In this document: positions 23,101-29,317 of the stretch, piece after piece
How positions within the stretch are numbered: the first letter of the stretch is position 1
Layout of the letters: each line of letters begins with the position of its first letter
DNA from: Chara braunii
Taxonomy: Eukaryota; Streptophyta; Charophyceae; Charales; Characeae
Length of the DNA stretch: 29,382 nt
Reading direction: 5' to 3'
Assembly: GCA_003427395.1 (NCBI GenBank)
Contig: BFEA01000026.1
Location: 3,932,494-3,961,875 of the forward strand
Position numbers and translations under genes: made by a program
The notes under the pieces: model-generated
What the model was told of the DNA's origin: nothing
Seen by the model: the letters and a program-made list of their open reading frames with translations, nothing else
The model's database searches: none

Positions 23101-23710
23101 TGTCTCCCTCCTCCCTCCCGCCATCTGCGCCCCTCCTCTCTTGCACAGTCTCCCTCCTCCCTCCTCCCTCCTTCCCCCTCCCTCCTCCTGCCCGCTTTTC
23201 ACAGCATCTACTTCTCGTGCTATCTGCCAGATTCTGCCTCCTCTCTTCCCACTCCTCACTCCCTTGTCCTGCCTCACCTTTCACATGAGAAATAGAAAGC
23301 AGAAAAGCCTGGATTCAGGCAGTTCTCGGCCGGAACAACAGTGCCACACTGTCCGAAAATGGAGAACGAAAAAAGAGGCGATTTCTTTTGCTTGTCTGGG
23401 GAATCCTGGGTGGACCCCTGCGCAGGTCGCACGGACAGGTGGTTCTAGTAGCCTAGATATTTTCCCTTTTTCCCCAAATCCTTTTCTTGGCCATGAGAGG
23501 ATGATGGGTTGTTGATGCTTATTAAATGTTTTTCAATGTGTGCTGGCTTGATGTGGTGCAGCTAAAAAGAGCCGTACGATCCAGATGGTGGATCCGATTG
23601 AAATTCCGAAAGCGCTTGCCGCCAAAGGGAAAGGAGGACCAGCTGGTCATCACATGGGTGCTGCAGGTTGCATGAGGGGTGGGCCGCTGTTGGCGAAGCC
23701 TGTTCGATAG
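5044..23710 (+). CDS. MED26: MED26-like Mediator subunit, eight-exon model (partial at 5' end)
   Basis: Model: 5044-5112, 9224-9306, 12384-12445, 14650-14771, 16938-16968, 19024-19760, 21730-21811 and 23562-23710. The exon lengths sum to 1335 bases (444 codons plus stop TAG) with matching phase at every junction. Seen: an LW/TFIIS-N domain at residues about 1-65 (TEIGKHVKSLRKH, then WMDLVDEW), the block GLPSPPMDEAALL, a charged linker, then KRKLQERYQQADK followed by AKKSRTIQ. Known: plant Mediator subunit 26 proteins have an N-terminal LW domain, a PSPPMDEAA-type block and a C-terminal KRKLQERYQQ..KKQRTIQVMELHD block. Mediator links transcription factors to RNA polymerase II in the nucleus, and the LW domain is a protein-docking module. 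IWS1, TFIIS and Elongin A share the LW fold but not the other two blocks. Plant family members usually carry another stretch before the LW domain, so the start is missing here. Without transcript data the exact ends of exons 4 and 5 and the stop remain provisional. Confidence 0.85.
5471..5546. other. pair of adjacent perfect inverted repeats
   Basis: ACCGGGGCT near 5472 pairs with AGCCCCGGT near 5506 (9-bp stem). Just downstream CCGTGCAA (5525-5532) pairs with TTGCACGG (5539-5546), an 8-bp stem with a 6-base loop. They lie just before the triplicated unit and could be part of the same element. Confidence 0.6.
5622..6212. repeat. three diverged copies of a 165-185-bp unit
   Basis: Copies at about 5622-5790, 5835-5999 and 6030-6212. 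Each contains GTTCCCTCGTAT.TCCCTG, then CCGTTC.GGCC, AC..CCCGT followed by AAGGA.CTGCTA, and ACGTACTA.GAGGAT. Copy 2 lacks the ATGCCAGCCTCAA segment present in copies 1 and 3. I do not recognise the family; its downstream end abuts a tRNA-like sequence. Confidence 0.75.
6205..6275 (-). repeat. tRNA-like (SINE-type) fragment
   Basis: On the minus strand this reads GTAGGTCAATAGGTTAAGTC, then after about 30 bases GGTCCTGTGTTCGATACCAG. These match the A box (TRGYNNARNNG) and B box (GGTTCRANNCC) of RNA polymerase III internal promoters at tRNA-like spacing. No complete cloverleaf can be folded, so it is a tRNA-derived element or relic and not a tRNA gene. Confidence 0.55.
6530..6605 (-). repeat. 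tRNA-like (SINE-type) fragment
   Basis: On the minus strand it reads GTAGCTCAGTGGTTAGAGCA, a textbook tRNA D-arm/A box, and about 30 bases later TTGCGGGTTCAAAACTCCGC, a T-arm/B box with a 4-5-bp stem. The middle does not form a normal anticodon arm. This is most likely the head of a tRNA-derived SINE, or a tRNA pseudogene. Confidence 0.65.
7266..7625 (+). repeat. 172-bp GC-rich direct duplication
   Basis: TTGGAAGATTGTTTTTCAAA begins at 7269 and 7441. The copies share almost all bases through GTGGCCGCGAGCGTTCCGG, the palindromic AGCGCT region, and GCGCTAGAGCGAGCACTACCC. Copy 2 has a 13-base insertion duplicating GCGCTA. Copy 1 reads from ATG as MLEDCFSKCKSSFWEGEDLE and stays open to a TAG; copy 2 has GTG instead of ATG. 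The high identity implies a recent duplication. Confidence 0.9.
8012..8148 (+). repeat. (CT)n array, about 137 bp, with one N
   Basis: Uninterrupted CT dinucleotides apart from one ambiguous base at 8069. It creates false Leu-Ser and Arg-Glu reading frames on the two strands. Confidence 0.97.
8339..8376. other. strong GC-rich hairpin
   Basis: GGGGCGGCCAGGA (8339-8351) pairs with TCCTGGGCCGCCCC (8363-8376) with a single bulged base. The loop is 11 bases. A T-rich stretch follows. Whether it is transcribed structure or an inverted-repeat relic is unknown. Confidence 0.75.
8403..8504. repeat. 51-bp tandem duplication, near-identical
   Basis: GGGCCTCCATCTGGATGTAA starts at 8403 and 8454. The units differ at about one base (GGGCACC versus GGACACC). 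Each contains the internal inverted repeat CCGGACATGTTGTTCCGG. Confidence 0.9.
8984..9180. repeat. 97-bp tandem duplication
   Basis: AAGAAAGATA starts at 8984 and 9081. Both units run through GGCA.GGTGG.CAAAATCA.ACTGGG to GTGATGTGAAGGGGGTTA or its near match. The copies are roughly 85-90% alike by eye. Confidence 0.85.
9224..9306 (+). CDS. MED26: MED26 exon: core of the LW domain
   Basis: Encodes VTEIGKHVKSLRKHPAKAVR and then TATKQLV plus two bases of a split Arg codon. TEIGK.V..LRKH is the hallmark of the TFIIS N-terminal/LW domain. The acceptor is TTGCAG. Two donors are possible: GTGAGG at 9302 and GTGTGT at 9307. Only the second keeps the reading frame into the next exon (AG|A = Arg) and gives ATKQLVRSWMDLVDEW, the expected unbroken helix. 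That settles the choice despite the less canonical donor. Confidence 0.92.
10273..10831. repeat. tandem duplication of a 252-307-bp unit
   Basis: Copies at 10273-10524 and 10525-10831. Shared blocks include GGAGGGTGATGCCAC, AAACACCACCTTTCCTGATG, CAGGAAGGTCTTGTGACCCT, GCTAGCTTGCCTGTAT and GGCATGTATCTGCAGGCATA. Copy 2 is longer partly because a short AATGTATGTACTATGATGCC unit is repeated about three times near its start. Copies are highly similar. Confidence 0.92.
10961..11212 (+). repeat. 123-bp tandem duplication with B-box-like end
   Basis: CAGTGCATTTCAGGGCCG starts at 10961 and 11084. Both units include GCCATGGCATCCAGC, CCTGCACCCAAT and end with CGTGA.TTCAAATCCTGATGC. GAGTTCAAATCC resembles a polymerase III B box, and TGGCATCCAG could be a weak A box, so the unit may be SINE-related. 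Copies are about 90% alike. Confidence 0.85.
11431..11590. repeat. diverged tandem duplication, about 80 bp
   Basis: Units start near 11431 and 11510 and share GAGTCC.TTCC.CCAGAG.GACCTA, CTG then TA..CCGTA.CTG. Moderately diverged. Confidence 0.65.
12384..12445 (+). CDS. MED26: MED26 exon: last helix of the LW domain
   Basis: Begins with one base completing the split Arg codon, then SWMDLVDEWTKSAGAVTAAA and one base of the next codon. W.DLVDEW is the conserved end of the LW domain in plant MED26. The acceptor TTTTCAG follows a pyrimidine-rich stretch and the donor GCAG|GTCAGT is good. It ends in phase 1, and the base G joins GT at the start of the next exon to make Gly. A 164-codon frame runs through the donor to 12885, but the residues beyond 12445 show no family match. 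Confidence 0.9.
12883..13026. repeat. 81-bp tandem duplication
   Basis: TAGCGATGAACCAAG starts at 12883 and 12964. Both continue with TTGTGAAACAT.TGGAAAA.CAG and end in TAAAGC.ATGGAA. Copy 1 carries a short G-run insertion. Confidence 0.85.
13083..13548. mobile_element. inverted repeat flanking the gap; possible DNA element
   Basis: A 21-base arm at 13083-13103 (ACCGGTCGGTGGTCTGCCGAC) is the reverse complement of 13528-13548 with 19 of 21 matches. Further copies of the GACCGGTCGG-type motif lie on both sides, including ACCACCGACCG (13049-13059) pairing with 13085-13095. This could be the terminal repeats of a non-autonomous element whose interior includes the gap. No target-site duplication could be established, so the call is tentative. 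Confidence 0.35.
13225..13474. other. assembly gap, 250 N
   Basis: Exactly 250 unknown bases. The right edge begins with 10 C followed by about 16 A, a sequence type likely to have broken the assembly. Confidence 0.99.
14650..14771 (+). CDS. MED26: MED26 exon: GLPSPPMDEAA block
   Basis: Starts after TGCATGCAG with GT, which completes a Gly codon, then reads REGSEDGCSDSGDVGH followed by GLPSPPMDEAALLSVRPEAF and RVSE. GLPSPPMDEAA is a block I recognise from plant MED26 proteins, where it follows the LW domain after a short acidic linker, exactly as here. The 3' end is uncertain: GAG|GTCCGT at 14772 and AGG|GTCTCA at 14763 are both in phase 0. I chose 14772 because it has AG before GT and the length to the FVDD residues of the next exon then equals that in land-plant relatives. 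The choice changes the protein by three residues. Confidence 0.85.
15250..15315 (+). repeat. tRNA-like (SINE-type) fragment
   Basis: CCTAGCTCAGTCGCTACAAC (A-box-like) is followed about 35 bases later by GACCTCGAACTCCAGTGC, which resembles a B box (TCGAACTCC). Spacing fits a tRNA-derived promoter. The surrounding stems are degraded. Confidence 0.45.
16292..16362 (-). repeat. tRNA-like (SINE-type) fragment
   Basis: On the minus strand it reads GTCTCTAGCCCACTAGATTC, then about 25 bases on CCCAGTTCGAGGCCGCGCC. TAGCCCACTAG and AGTTCGAGGCC are good A- and B-box matches at tRNA-like spacing. No full cloverleaf. Confidence 0.55.
16938..16968 (+). CDS. MED26: MED26 micro-exon (31 bases)
   Basis: Thirty-one bases between GGTGCAG and a perfect donor GTGAGT, encoding LLMEFVDDTA plus one base. 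It starts in phase 0 and ends in phase 1, exactly what is needed to bridge the phase-0 end of the previous exon and the phase-1 start of the linker exon. Land-plant MED26 has a short hydrophobic-acidic stretch (of the type LSQFFDGMDDDG) at this point after PSPPMDEAA. An upstream pyrimidine tract (about 16893-16921) is present. FVDDT also recalls the reverse-transcriptase YADD motif, but the surrounding frame lacks the other reverse-transcriptase motifs. Its small size makes it the least certain internal exon. Confidence 0.68.
17589..17611 (+). repeat. poly-T run, 23 bases
   Basis: Uninterrupted T run. It could be the reversed poly-A tail of a retroposed sequence or simple slippage; no adjoining retroposon was recognised. 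Confidence 0.9.
18046..18183. repeat. exact 69-bp tandem duplication
   Basis: TGACTGGTTTGTGATGACAT starts at 18046 and 18115. I see no difference over the 69-base unit. Because 69 is a multiple of three, the minus strand shows an identical 23-residue repeat, which should not be read as a repeat protein. A (CT)n run lies just upstream. Confidence 0.95.
18218..18800 (+). repeat. degenerate CCCTAAA telomere-like block
   Basis: Many imperfect units of the type AAACCCTAA, GAACCCTAA and AAGCCCTAA across roughly 580 bases, with a few intact CCCTAAACCCT stretches (about 18234 and 18716). CCCTAAA is the telomere repeat of land plants and many streptophytes. This is an old interstitial telomere-like tract inside an intron. 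Confidence 0.8.
19024..19760 (+). CDS. MED26: MED26 exon: charged low-complexity linker
   Basis: Starts after TTTGGTTCAG with TG, completing a Leu codon with the T from the micro-exon, and stays open for about 245 codons to SVGK before donor GTGTGT at 19761 (phase 0). It opens with LDSGDLVVRESNTH, then a (DDRGK/R)n tract at 19158-19277, a second charged stretch of RSKEE-type repeats (about 19376-19484), a Gly/Ser-rich section, and a basic C-terminal part (NKVTRIVKDAKEASKDGNKG). Low hydrophobicity and high charge predict disorder. This region is poorly conserved in the family and known to vary, so the call rests on reading frame, position and phase. Plant MED26 also has a long variable, charged linker here. 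Confidence 0.82.
19158..19277 (+). repeat. 15-bp coding minisatellite, DDRGK/DDRGR
   Basis: Seven in-frame units of GA(T/C)GACAGAGGGA(A/G)G at 19173-19277, preceded by a diverged unit (DDRVT). They encode alternating DDRGK and DDRGR in the MED26 linker. The unit length is a multiple of three, so gain or loss of units keeps the frame. A homologous tract of this kind is not known to me in MED26. Confidence 0.92.
20437..20605 (+). repeat. tRNA-like fragments, probably a SINE pair
   Basis: CTGTAGCTCAGTGGGTGTGA (A box, 20531) is followed by GGTTCTGGGTGCAATTCTGA (B box, about 20571-20590). Just upstream, AGGTTCCGGGTTCAATTCTG at about 20441-20460 is a second B-box sequence. The two look like successive copies of one tRNA-derived unit. 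No anticodon arm folds. Confidence 0.6.
20686..20835. repeat. 75-bp tandem duplication
   Basis: TCCTTTGGGGG starts at 20686 and 20761. Both units contain CACTGCCGCAGGTGG or a close variant, then GGGTTCCCATCAGCA.GAACTTTCT. A third, weaker echo (GGGGGTTGAG..ACT) follows to about 20910. Confidence 0.8.
21730..21811 (+). CDS. MED26: MED26 exon: KRKLQERYQQ block, GC donor
   Basis: Encodes VSAPESPEEKMILTKRKLQE then RYQQADK plus one base. The acceptor TTATTGAAG follows a T-rich tract. KRKLQERYQQ is a near-invariant block of the plant MED26 C-terminus. The exon ends AAAG|GCAAGT: the intron begins with GC instead of GT, in the extended consensus typical of GC-AG introns. The frame-correct join to the next exon gives QQADKAKKSRTIQ, with no gap or insertion relative to the family's QQAENAKKQRTIQ pattern. 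The alternative GT four bases downstream (21816) would break the frame. Confidence 0.9.
21812..23561 (+). other. GC-AG intron with 850-base pyrimidine tract
   Basis: Begins GCAAGT and ends GTGCAG, 1750 bases. From about 22430 to 23280 the + strand is very rich in C and T with few purines. TAA, TAG and TGA are therefore rare, so long frames stay open in all three + frames; the largest runs for 370 codons. These are not genes. A G run lies at 22185-22198. Confidence 0.88.
22972..23045 (+). repeat. 24-bp minisatellite, three units
   Basis: TTCTTCCACCATCTACCTCC then CTCC, repeated three times with one or two changes. Shorter echoes of CCATCTACCTCCCTCC occur across the wider pyrimidine tract, which seems to have grown by repeated duplication. 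Confidence 0.85.
23562..23710 (+). CDS. MED26: MED26 terminal exon and stop
   Basis: Begins with CT, completing an Ala codon, then AKKSRTIQMVDPIEIPKALA and a Gly/Ala/His-rich tail ending LLAKPVR and TAG at 23708-23710. KK.RTIQ...IPK is the C-terminal signature of plant MED26, where it directly follows KRKLQERYQQ. The tail beyond IPK is not conserved. A possible donor, GCTGCAG|GTTGCA at 23666, could remove the last 14 residues and lead to another exon, but I found no convincing continuation. I see no clear polyadenylation signal close to the stop. Confidence 0.85.
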
Positions 23711-25604
23711 CAGAGTGCCACATCGATGGGAGCATGTTGAGATTCATTCTTCTCCACAGCAGCACTCAGCCCACGTTGTTGTTGGTGTTTGCATTATTAG
23801 GACTGTCCCAGCCATTTTTCTTATCCCCGCATTTTTTATTTTTTTCCATCTTTCTTTCTTTTTTTTTTTTTTCTTTTTTTTTTTTTTTCCGCTCCTCGGG
23901 CGTAGGAATATTACCAGGAATTGTGGGAAGTTTGTGAATTAAAATTTAGAAATAGAACAGTTATAGACGGATGATGGGTAGAATCTGCAGACAGTTGGAA
24001 AAAGAAGAGAGGACGAAAGTAGAGGGACAAAAAACATAGAGGGATTCCTCCAAAGTGGTCATTTAGGTGAGCGAAAAGAGAATTTAACCCTGACACTTCA
24101 TGTTAATATGTCGCTAAACGCGATTAAGCAGAACGGAAGAGGAGGAGAGATATCTGTCGACGTGACAATCATACAGTAATGGTCGATGCACCTGCTGCTG
24201 CTGCTGACCTGGCATATATGAAAATAAGTTTGTTCTTCTTTAGCATAACCAGGTTCTGGTTGCAGCCAAATTGTGCCGTTGTCGAAGCCTTCGCCACCAC
24301 TCAGCCGATTCGTTCTGAACCTCAGTCCAGCAAGCGAGTCCCTTACCCTTTCTTTTCTGTTTCGTTCCCTGTTTCTCGTCCCCGTTCATTGCACATCCCT
24401 CCTCCTCCTTTCTGATCCTCCTCTCTTCACTCTTCATGTGAATTCCTCGTTTCCCGCCTTTCTTTCTATTTCATTCATCTTCGTTCTTTGTTTCGCCTTG
24501 TTGCATCTCTCCATAGCATTGCATTGCAGTCTTCAGTCTGTCGCAGTTTACTGCCAGCCGGCTCCGTCTTCTCAAGTGCAGACTGTCTTTTTTTGCATCT
24601 CAGCGCTGCTCTTGCTGTGCTCCCCTTTTGCAGCTTTTCTGTTTGTGCACCCGCCCGTACTTCTCACGTGCGGAGTGTCTTTTGGATCACTGTCCTGTTC
24701 TTACAGTGATACGCTCGCCCGACTTCTGCTTCTGCGCCCGGTCAGATTGAATGCAGGCTGCTTTTTGCGACCCATTGCACGATCAGACAATCAAGCAAGC
24801 TGGGATGGACCAGGGAAGATGGATTGTTGATGTCATGCTTTATGGCTGATCGATACTCTGTGGATGGAATTCCGTCCGTAGTGTAGAGCATTTGTTGGCT
24901 ACATGCCTCCTGCACCGCTCACAAACGGTTTCCCTCTTCTCCCAGAAGCGTGTACCTCGTCCACATGATAACGCTGCAACGAGGTGCGATGGACGGAATG
25001 ACCATTGCTTGGACTTGGAGGGAAAGTGTGCTCTACTGCATCGATACGGAAGGCGAGGTGTAGTGGTGGGCTTGGTGGGACTGAGCAGGGCATACTGATG
25101 CTTCGGATAAGGCGGTTGTAATGCGAGTTTCGTAGGAGAGGCCCGAGAGATGTCGGGGAAAGGGAATGGGGTGATCAGATTGATTGATTGACTGGTGCGG
25201 AGGGGGGATGGGATTGGGACACGATTCCGGAGTGAGCTGGAAATGCCGGGGGGGGGGGCGGACGAGATGTGGAGCTGTGGGCAATGCTGACACAGTTTTG
25301 TCGGACCTCAAAACGGAGTTTCCTGAAATCATCATTGCGGTATACATGCATCTATGCGACAATAATTTTTTGAAAATCCAGCAGTGGGTGTAGCCATTAC
25401 CACACTGATTTTCTTAAATGCCTTCACTCATTGTGCAAAGGCATTTGCAGTGGAGAAAAATAGTGTCGGGGTGACAACAACGGAGCAGAGCGGGTGTCTG
25501 CGTCGACACTCTCATGACTAGGTTCGTCTTTTCTCGCATCGGATGAACGACGTTTTGGTCTCCGCTTCCCTATGTCAGGACAGGAAATGGAGGAGGAGAG
25601 AGGA

Positions 25605-25627
25605 GGGGGGGGGGGGGGGGGGGGGGG
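25605..25627 (+). repeat. 23-base G homopolymer
   Basis: Uninterrupted G run after GGAGGAGAGAGGA, ending at TGTC. G-quadruplex potential; length in the assembly may be unreliable. Confidence 0.95.
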
Positions 25628-25796
25628 TGTCTAATGCGGGTTTTCCTGTACTTCGCCTTGGAGGTCTGCTGAGCCCGTATATATATATATCTTTCGACTG
25701 ACTGTGATCCCGAGAGCGTACCGGGTCTGCGAATGTGCAAAAGCAGCAACACCTTTGGCTGCTCTGCCCCAGTGTGAGCCAAGGATTTCTTTCTGC

Positions 25797-26258
25797 GGTT
25801 TTGGCCATAAGTTGCATACTGTTGCGACACACAGGGTGGTGGGGATGCTGGGCTCTCTCTCCATTTGTCTTGGCCGAAGGTGGCCTCAGACCGAAATGCG
25901 CGAAAGCATGATCAATCCGGCATCCAGCGGAGCAGAGCAACAGGTACCCTCTTCCGTCTGATGCTACATCCCGCGATCGGAAGGGGTTGCAGCATTGCAC
26001 CTAATTCATTCAGGACCAAGTTTTTTTCTATGGTTTTGGCCATAAGTTGCATACTGTTGGGGACACACAGGGTGGATGCTGGGCTCTCTCCATTTGTCTT
26101 GGTCGAAGGTGGCCTCAGACCGAAATGCGCGAAAGCATGATCAATCCGGCATCCAGCAGAGCAGAGCAACAGGTACCCTCCTCCGTCTGATGCTACATCC
26201 AGTGATCGGAAGGGGTTGCAGCATTGCACCCACAATTCATTCGGGACCAAGTTTCGCA
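25797..26258. repeat. 235-bp tandem duplication, highly similar
   Basis: TTTTGGCCATAAGTTGCATA recurs with a 235-base offset (first copy about 25797, second about 26032). Shared blocks include GGTGGCCTCAGACCGAAATG, GCATGATCAATCCGGCATCC and GGAAGGGGTTGCAGCATTGC. Small indels put the copies in different frames, so any reading frame across both is broken. Confidence 0.93.
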
Positions 26259-26711
26259 ATAAGGTCTGTCAGCTCAGTTGGATGGTGGGAACTTGCACAG
26301 CACGGAAAGGGACGCGGCATCATCGGGCATCCATCCAGGGAGACGGTCTGAAATGCGATCTCTGACAGTGATGCTGCACATACGTCAGATGGCGGGGGGA
26401 CCCAACCAATTTCTGTTTGGAGAAGCATACAGCAAGGTGAAAGGTGAGTTCGTCGAGAGGACCTCCCTCAAGAACTCGAGTGCATCGTTTGCCTGCGGGT
26501 GGCTTTTAGACGGTAGTTCACATTTTCCGTTGATGACAATTGAGGCAGCGTACTTTTAGGCATCGACTTTTTACTATTCCTCACTATGTACCTGGGGCGG
26601 GAACCTTAACTGGATTGAGGCCATGTTTGGTGCGTTGGGCATCGAGAGATCTATCGATGCAAGTGTCGCGGAGAGTCAGAGACCACCTGCGTGCGGGCTC
26701 CAGGGGTACTT

Positions 26712-26746
26712 TGCTGTGCTGTGCTGTGCTGTGCTGTGCTGTGCTG
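26712..26746 (+). repeat. (TGCTG)7 pentanucleotide array
   Basis: Seven perfect units of TGCTG followed by GGGG. A 5-base unit shifts frame with each copy. Confidence 0.95.
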
Positions 26747-27233
26747 GGGGTTCACCAGACAGAAGTGGGGCAGCAGTGGGCAGAATTTGTTGGGAGGTGC
26801 GAGAGATAAGGACACTGTGTTCTTTGTATGATAAGAAGATATATGCTCGCTTCATCTGCTGAAACAGTTGTTGCTTCTGACAAGACATGGGGGATTGCGA
26901 TGCATGCTGGGCATCGATCAAATCCTTTGTGTCGTTCGAAATTCTTAAAATGAAAACTGTAAAATAAAATGCATGGTGACTATGGCTTGTTGAGAAACAA
27001 GAGCCAGCACGAACAGATACGAAGGACAATATATACATAACTGTGTTGCGCATATCTTTGAGTGTGGAGCGGTTTGGTGGAAGGTCGTCGTCTTCTTGCA
27101 CTTGGGTCTCGATTTGCGGAGCACTTTTCACCATGCACAGTGAGTTGAGGTGCTGAAAAAGTTGTTGCAGAAAAACCTGAAAAATCTGAAAATTTCAGTT
27201 TGTCCGTCTGTAATTGAGATTTTATAAATTTGA

Positions 27234-27377
27234 AAAACCCTTTTGTAAATGGGAACATTCATGACCGGGCAGTGTTGGTTGGGTGAAACTTCCACTCAAA
27301 TACCCTTTTTTTGTAAATCGGAAAATTCAAAATTCGTGACCGGGCAGCGTGGGGTTGGGTGAACTTCCACTGAAAAC
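27234..27377. repeat. diverged tandem duplication, 60-80 bp
   Basis: Both units contain CCCTTTT..TGTAAAT.GGAA.ATTC, then TGACCGGGCAG.GT, GGTTGGGTGAA and CTTCCACT. The second unit is longer owing to added T and a repeated AAAATTC. Confidence 0.75.
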
Positions 27378-28263
27378 AGCAGCCAGGGGATTGGGTTGGC
27401 AGATCCATCTTGCCAGGGTTGCAGTGGAAATCTCCTGGAGTCCAGGGTGAGCAGCACTCAGATTTGAAATTTCAGTAGTTTCCCTGGCAATTTCCGTGCA
27501 GTGTTTCGGGTGGTTTCAGGAGTTCTCTTTGCTTTGCGTGCAATACTAAGCTTTCAGTATTTTCAGTGGCTGTTCCAATTCACAGTGTCGCACCGACTTC
27601 GGTATTGCTGTAAGCTCGTCAATCCAGTGGTTTTCAATGTGCGGTTTAAATGCTATCAGTGGACTCGCTGGTGTCCGTGGTCGCAGGGGTTAATGTCATA
27701 AAATGATCGTATGCATCGGTGGCTCCGATGGTCGCTGGTGTGATCTGACCGCCACCGGACGATCTCGACCATCCACTCACTTCGGCGATATGCCATTCAG
27801 TGCTGTCTTCTATGCAGCCAGGCAATCGTGACAGGGTGCCAAAGCGACGTTCTGCCTCTGTACATCATCCTTGTCTATCCCTCATGTCTGCAAACTACCT
27901 CGGCAGAGTTTTGCTGGAAACCGCAGCATGCGTTTTTCGCATCGCCTGCTTTTTGATGCTGGTCAGCTCGGCTCTTGTTTGGGGACTGAGCACATGCATT
28001 TCGCAGATGTACACTGGGCTCCTGGAACTCAATTGATGATCAAATAGAAAGCGGGGGGGGGGACCACCTATTTCATGGTCCCATCTCAGCTCAGATGTCA
28101 TCTGTCCAGGTCACAGCAGTCCGTCACTATCGGACATGAGTGCTCTTGTCCGAGGGGTTGGAAGTTTAGACGTGTGCTTCTGCGGTGGTATTCGCTAGCT
28201 GACAATGCCTCTGCCGGCCATGTGCATAATTGCGTATAGATACGGGGCATATCTTTCACTATC

Positions 28264-28498
28264 TTTAAGTGAATAGCGGGTCTCGCGTCACGCTCCCCCG
28301 AGAACCCGCATCCACTGTTGGGAACGCCGCGGGACAGTCGGCCCTGGGCCTAACGGGGAACGTCTACCGTTTTTCACAATATTTAAGTGAATAGCGGGTC
28401 TCGCATCACGCTCCCGCGAGAACCTGCATCCACTGTTGGGAACGCTGCGGGACAGTCGGCCTTGGGCCTAACGGGGAATGTCTACCGTTGTTGATTTT
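28264..28498. repeat. 118-bp tandem duplication with conserved hairpin
   Basis: TTTAAGTGAATAGCGGGTCT starts at 28264 and 28382. The copies differ at only a few positions through CATCCACTGTTGGGAACG and GGGCCTAACGGGGAA. Each contains GCGGGTCTCG paired with CGAGAACC(C/T)GC around a short loop (one bulge). In copy 2 a C-to-T change leaves a G-U pair. Confidence 0.92.
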
Positions 28499-29314
28499 TT
28501 TTTCACTATCTGGCCCTTGTTATATAGAAGCTCGTACGGCTCTGCCAAGGTCACATACCTGGGAACTTGAGGAGGGGGACTTTGCTGGGTGGCTTGGGTA
28601 GCATCAGCTGTTAAAAAACAGAGTCGACTGTGTCGGCCATGGTGGACTGGAGTGTGAGATATGATGTATTTATTTATATCATGGTCTCTCATTTTCCCAA
28701 TGACTACAGCCTGGCAATTTGTTTGTGTGTAGTTCGCAGAGAACTCTCTGAGGTGTCATATGACATTCTCTGGCCGCAGCAGTGTGCATGCGTATCTGGG
28801 CCGTGCGTGATCAAGTGAAGTGCAACATTATGCTTGTTTTCCTCTTCTTGCAAATTCTTTAGACTCACAGGGGTGGGGTTTCGGGGACAACGATGATTGA
28901 GCTAGACCAGTGCGAAAGTGGTTTGGATGCTCAGCAGGTTCGTGCTTGCTTGTCATGCAAGAAAACGAATCATTCCTATTCGACACGAAGTGCGGGCCGC
29001 TGAGCTAGGCTGGTATTATAAGCTATCTGTTCTCTGCTGGCCAGCACTTTGTGTTCAATAGGAACAAGTCTTTCCTTGCTGTGTACATCGAGTAAGAACG
29101 ATCCGTCCCGAGCTTGATGTTGTCACTGTGTTAGTAATGATGCTATGGGGGATTCTGGGCACTGTTGAGCAGAATTTACCTTTTTAATGCTCTGTCTCAC
29201 ATCTGATGCAATTGAATTGCTGGGCTTTTCTCTGTACTCGTTATTCTGGACAGTTATTCAGTGGCAGTCTTGATGGCTTCCATTTGCCCTGTTGCGTGCA
29301 GGATATGTTTCACA

Positions 29315-29317
<3 letters not shown>

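Noticed and set aside
22267-23515. Three long + strand open frames (342, 370 and 219 codons)
   Set aside because: They overlap in different frames over a pyrimidine-rich tract where stop codons are rare. The products are only Ser/Pro/Leu-rich, and the region lies inside the last intron of the MED26 model.
24273-24830. 185-codon frame downstream of the gene
   Set aside because: Pyrimidine-rich sequence giving Leu/Ser/Phe-rich residues without a recognisable domain; probably chance.
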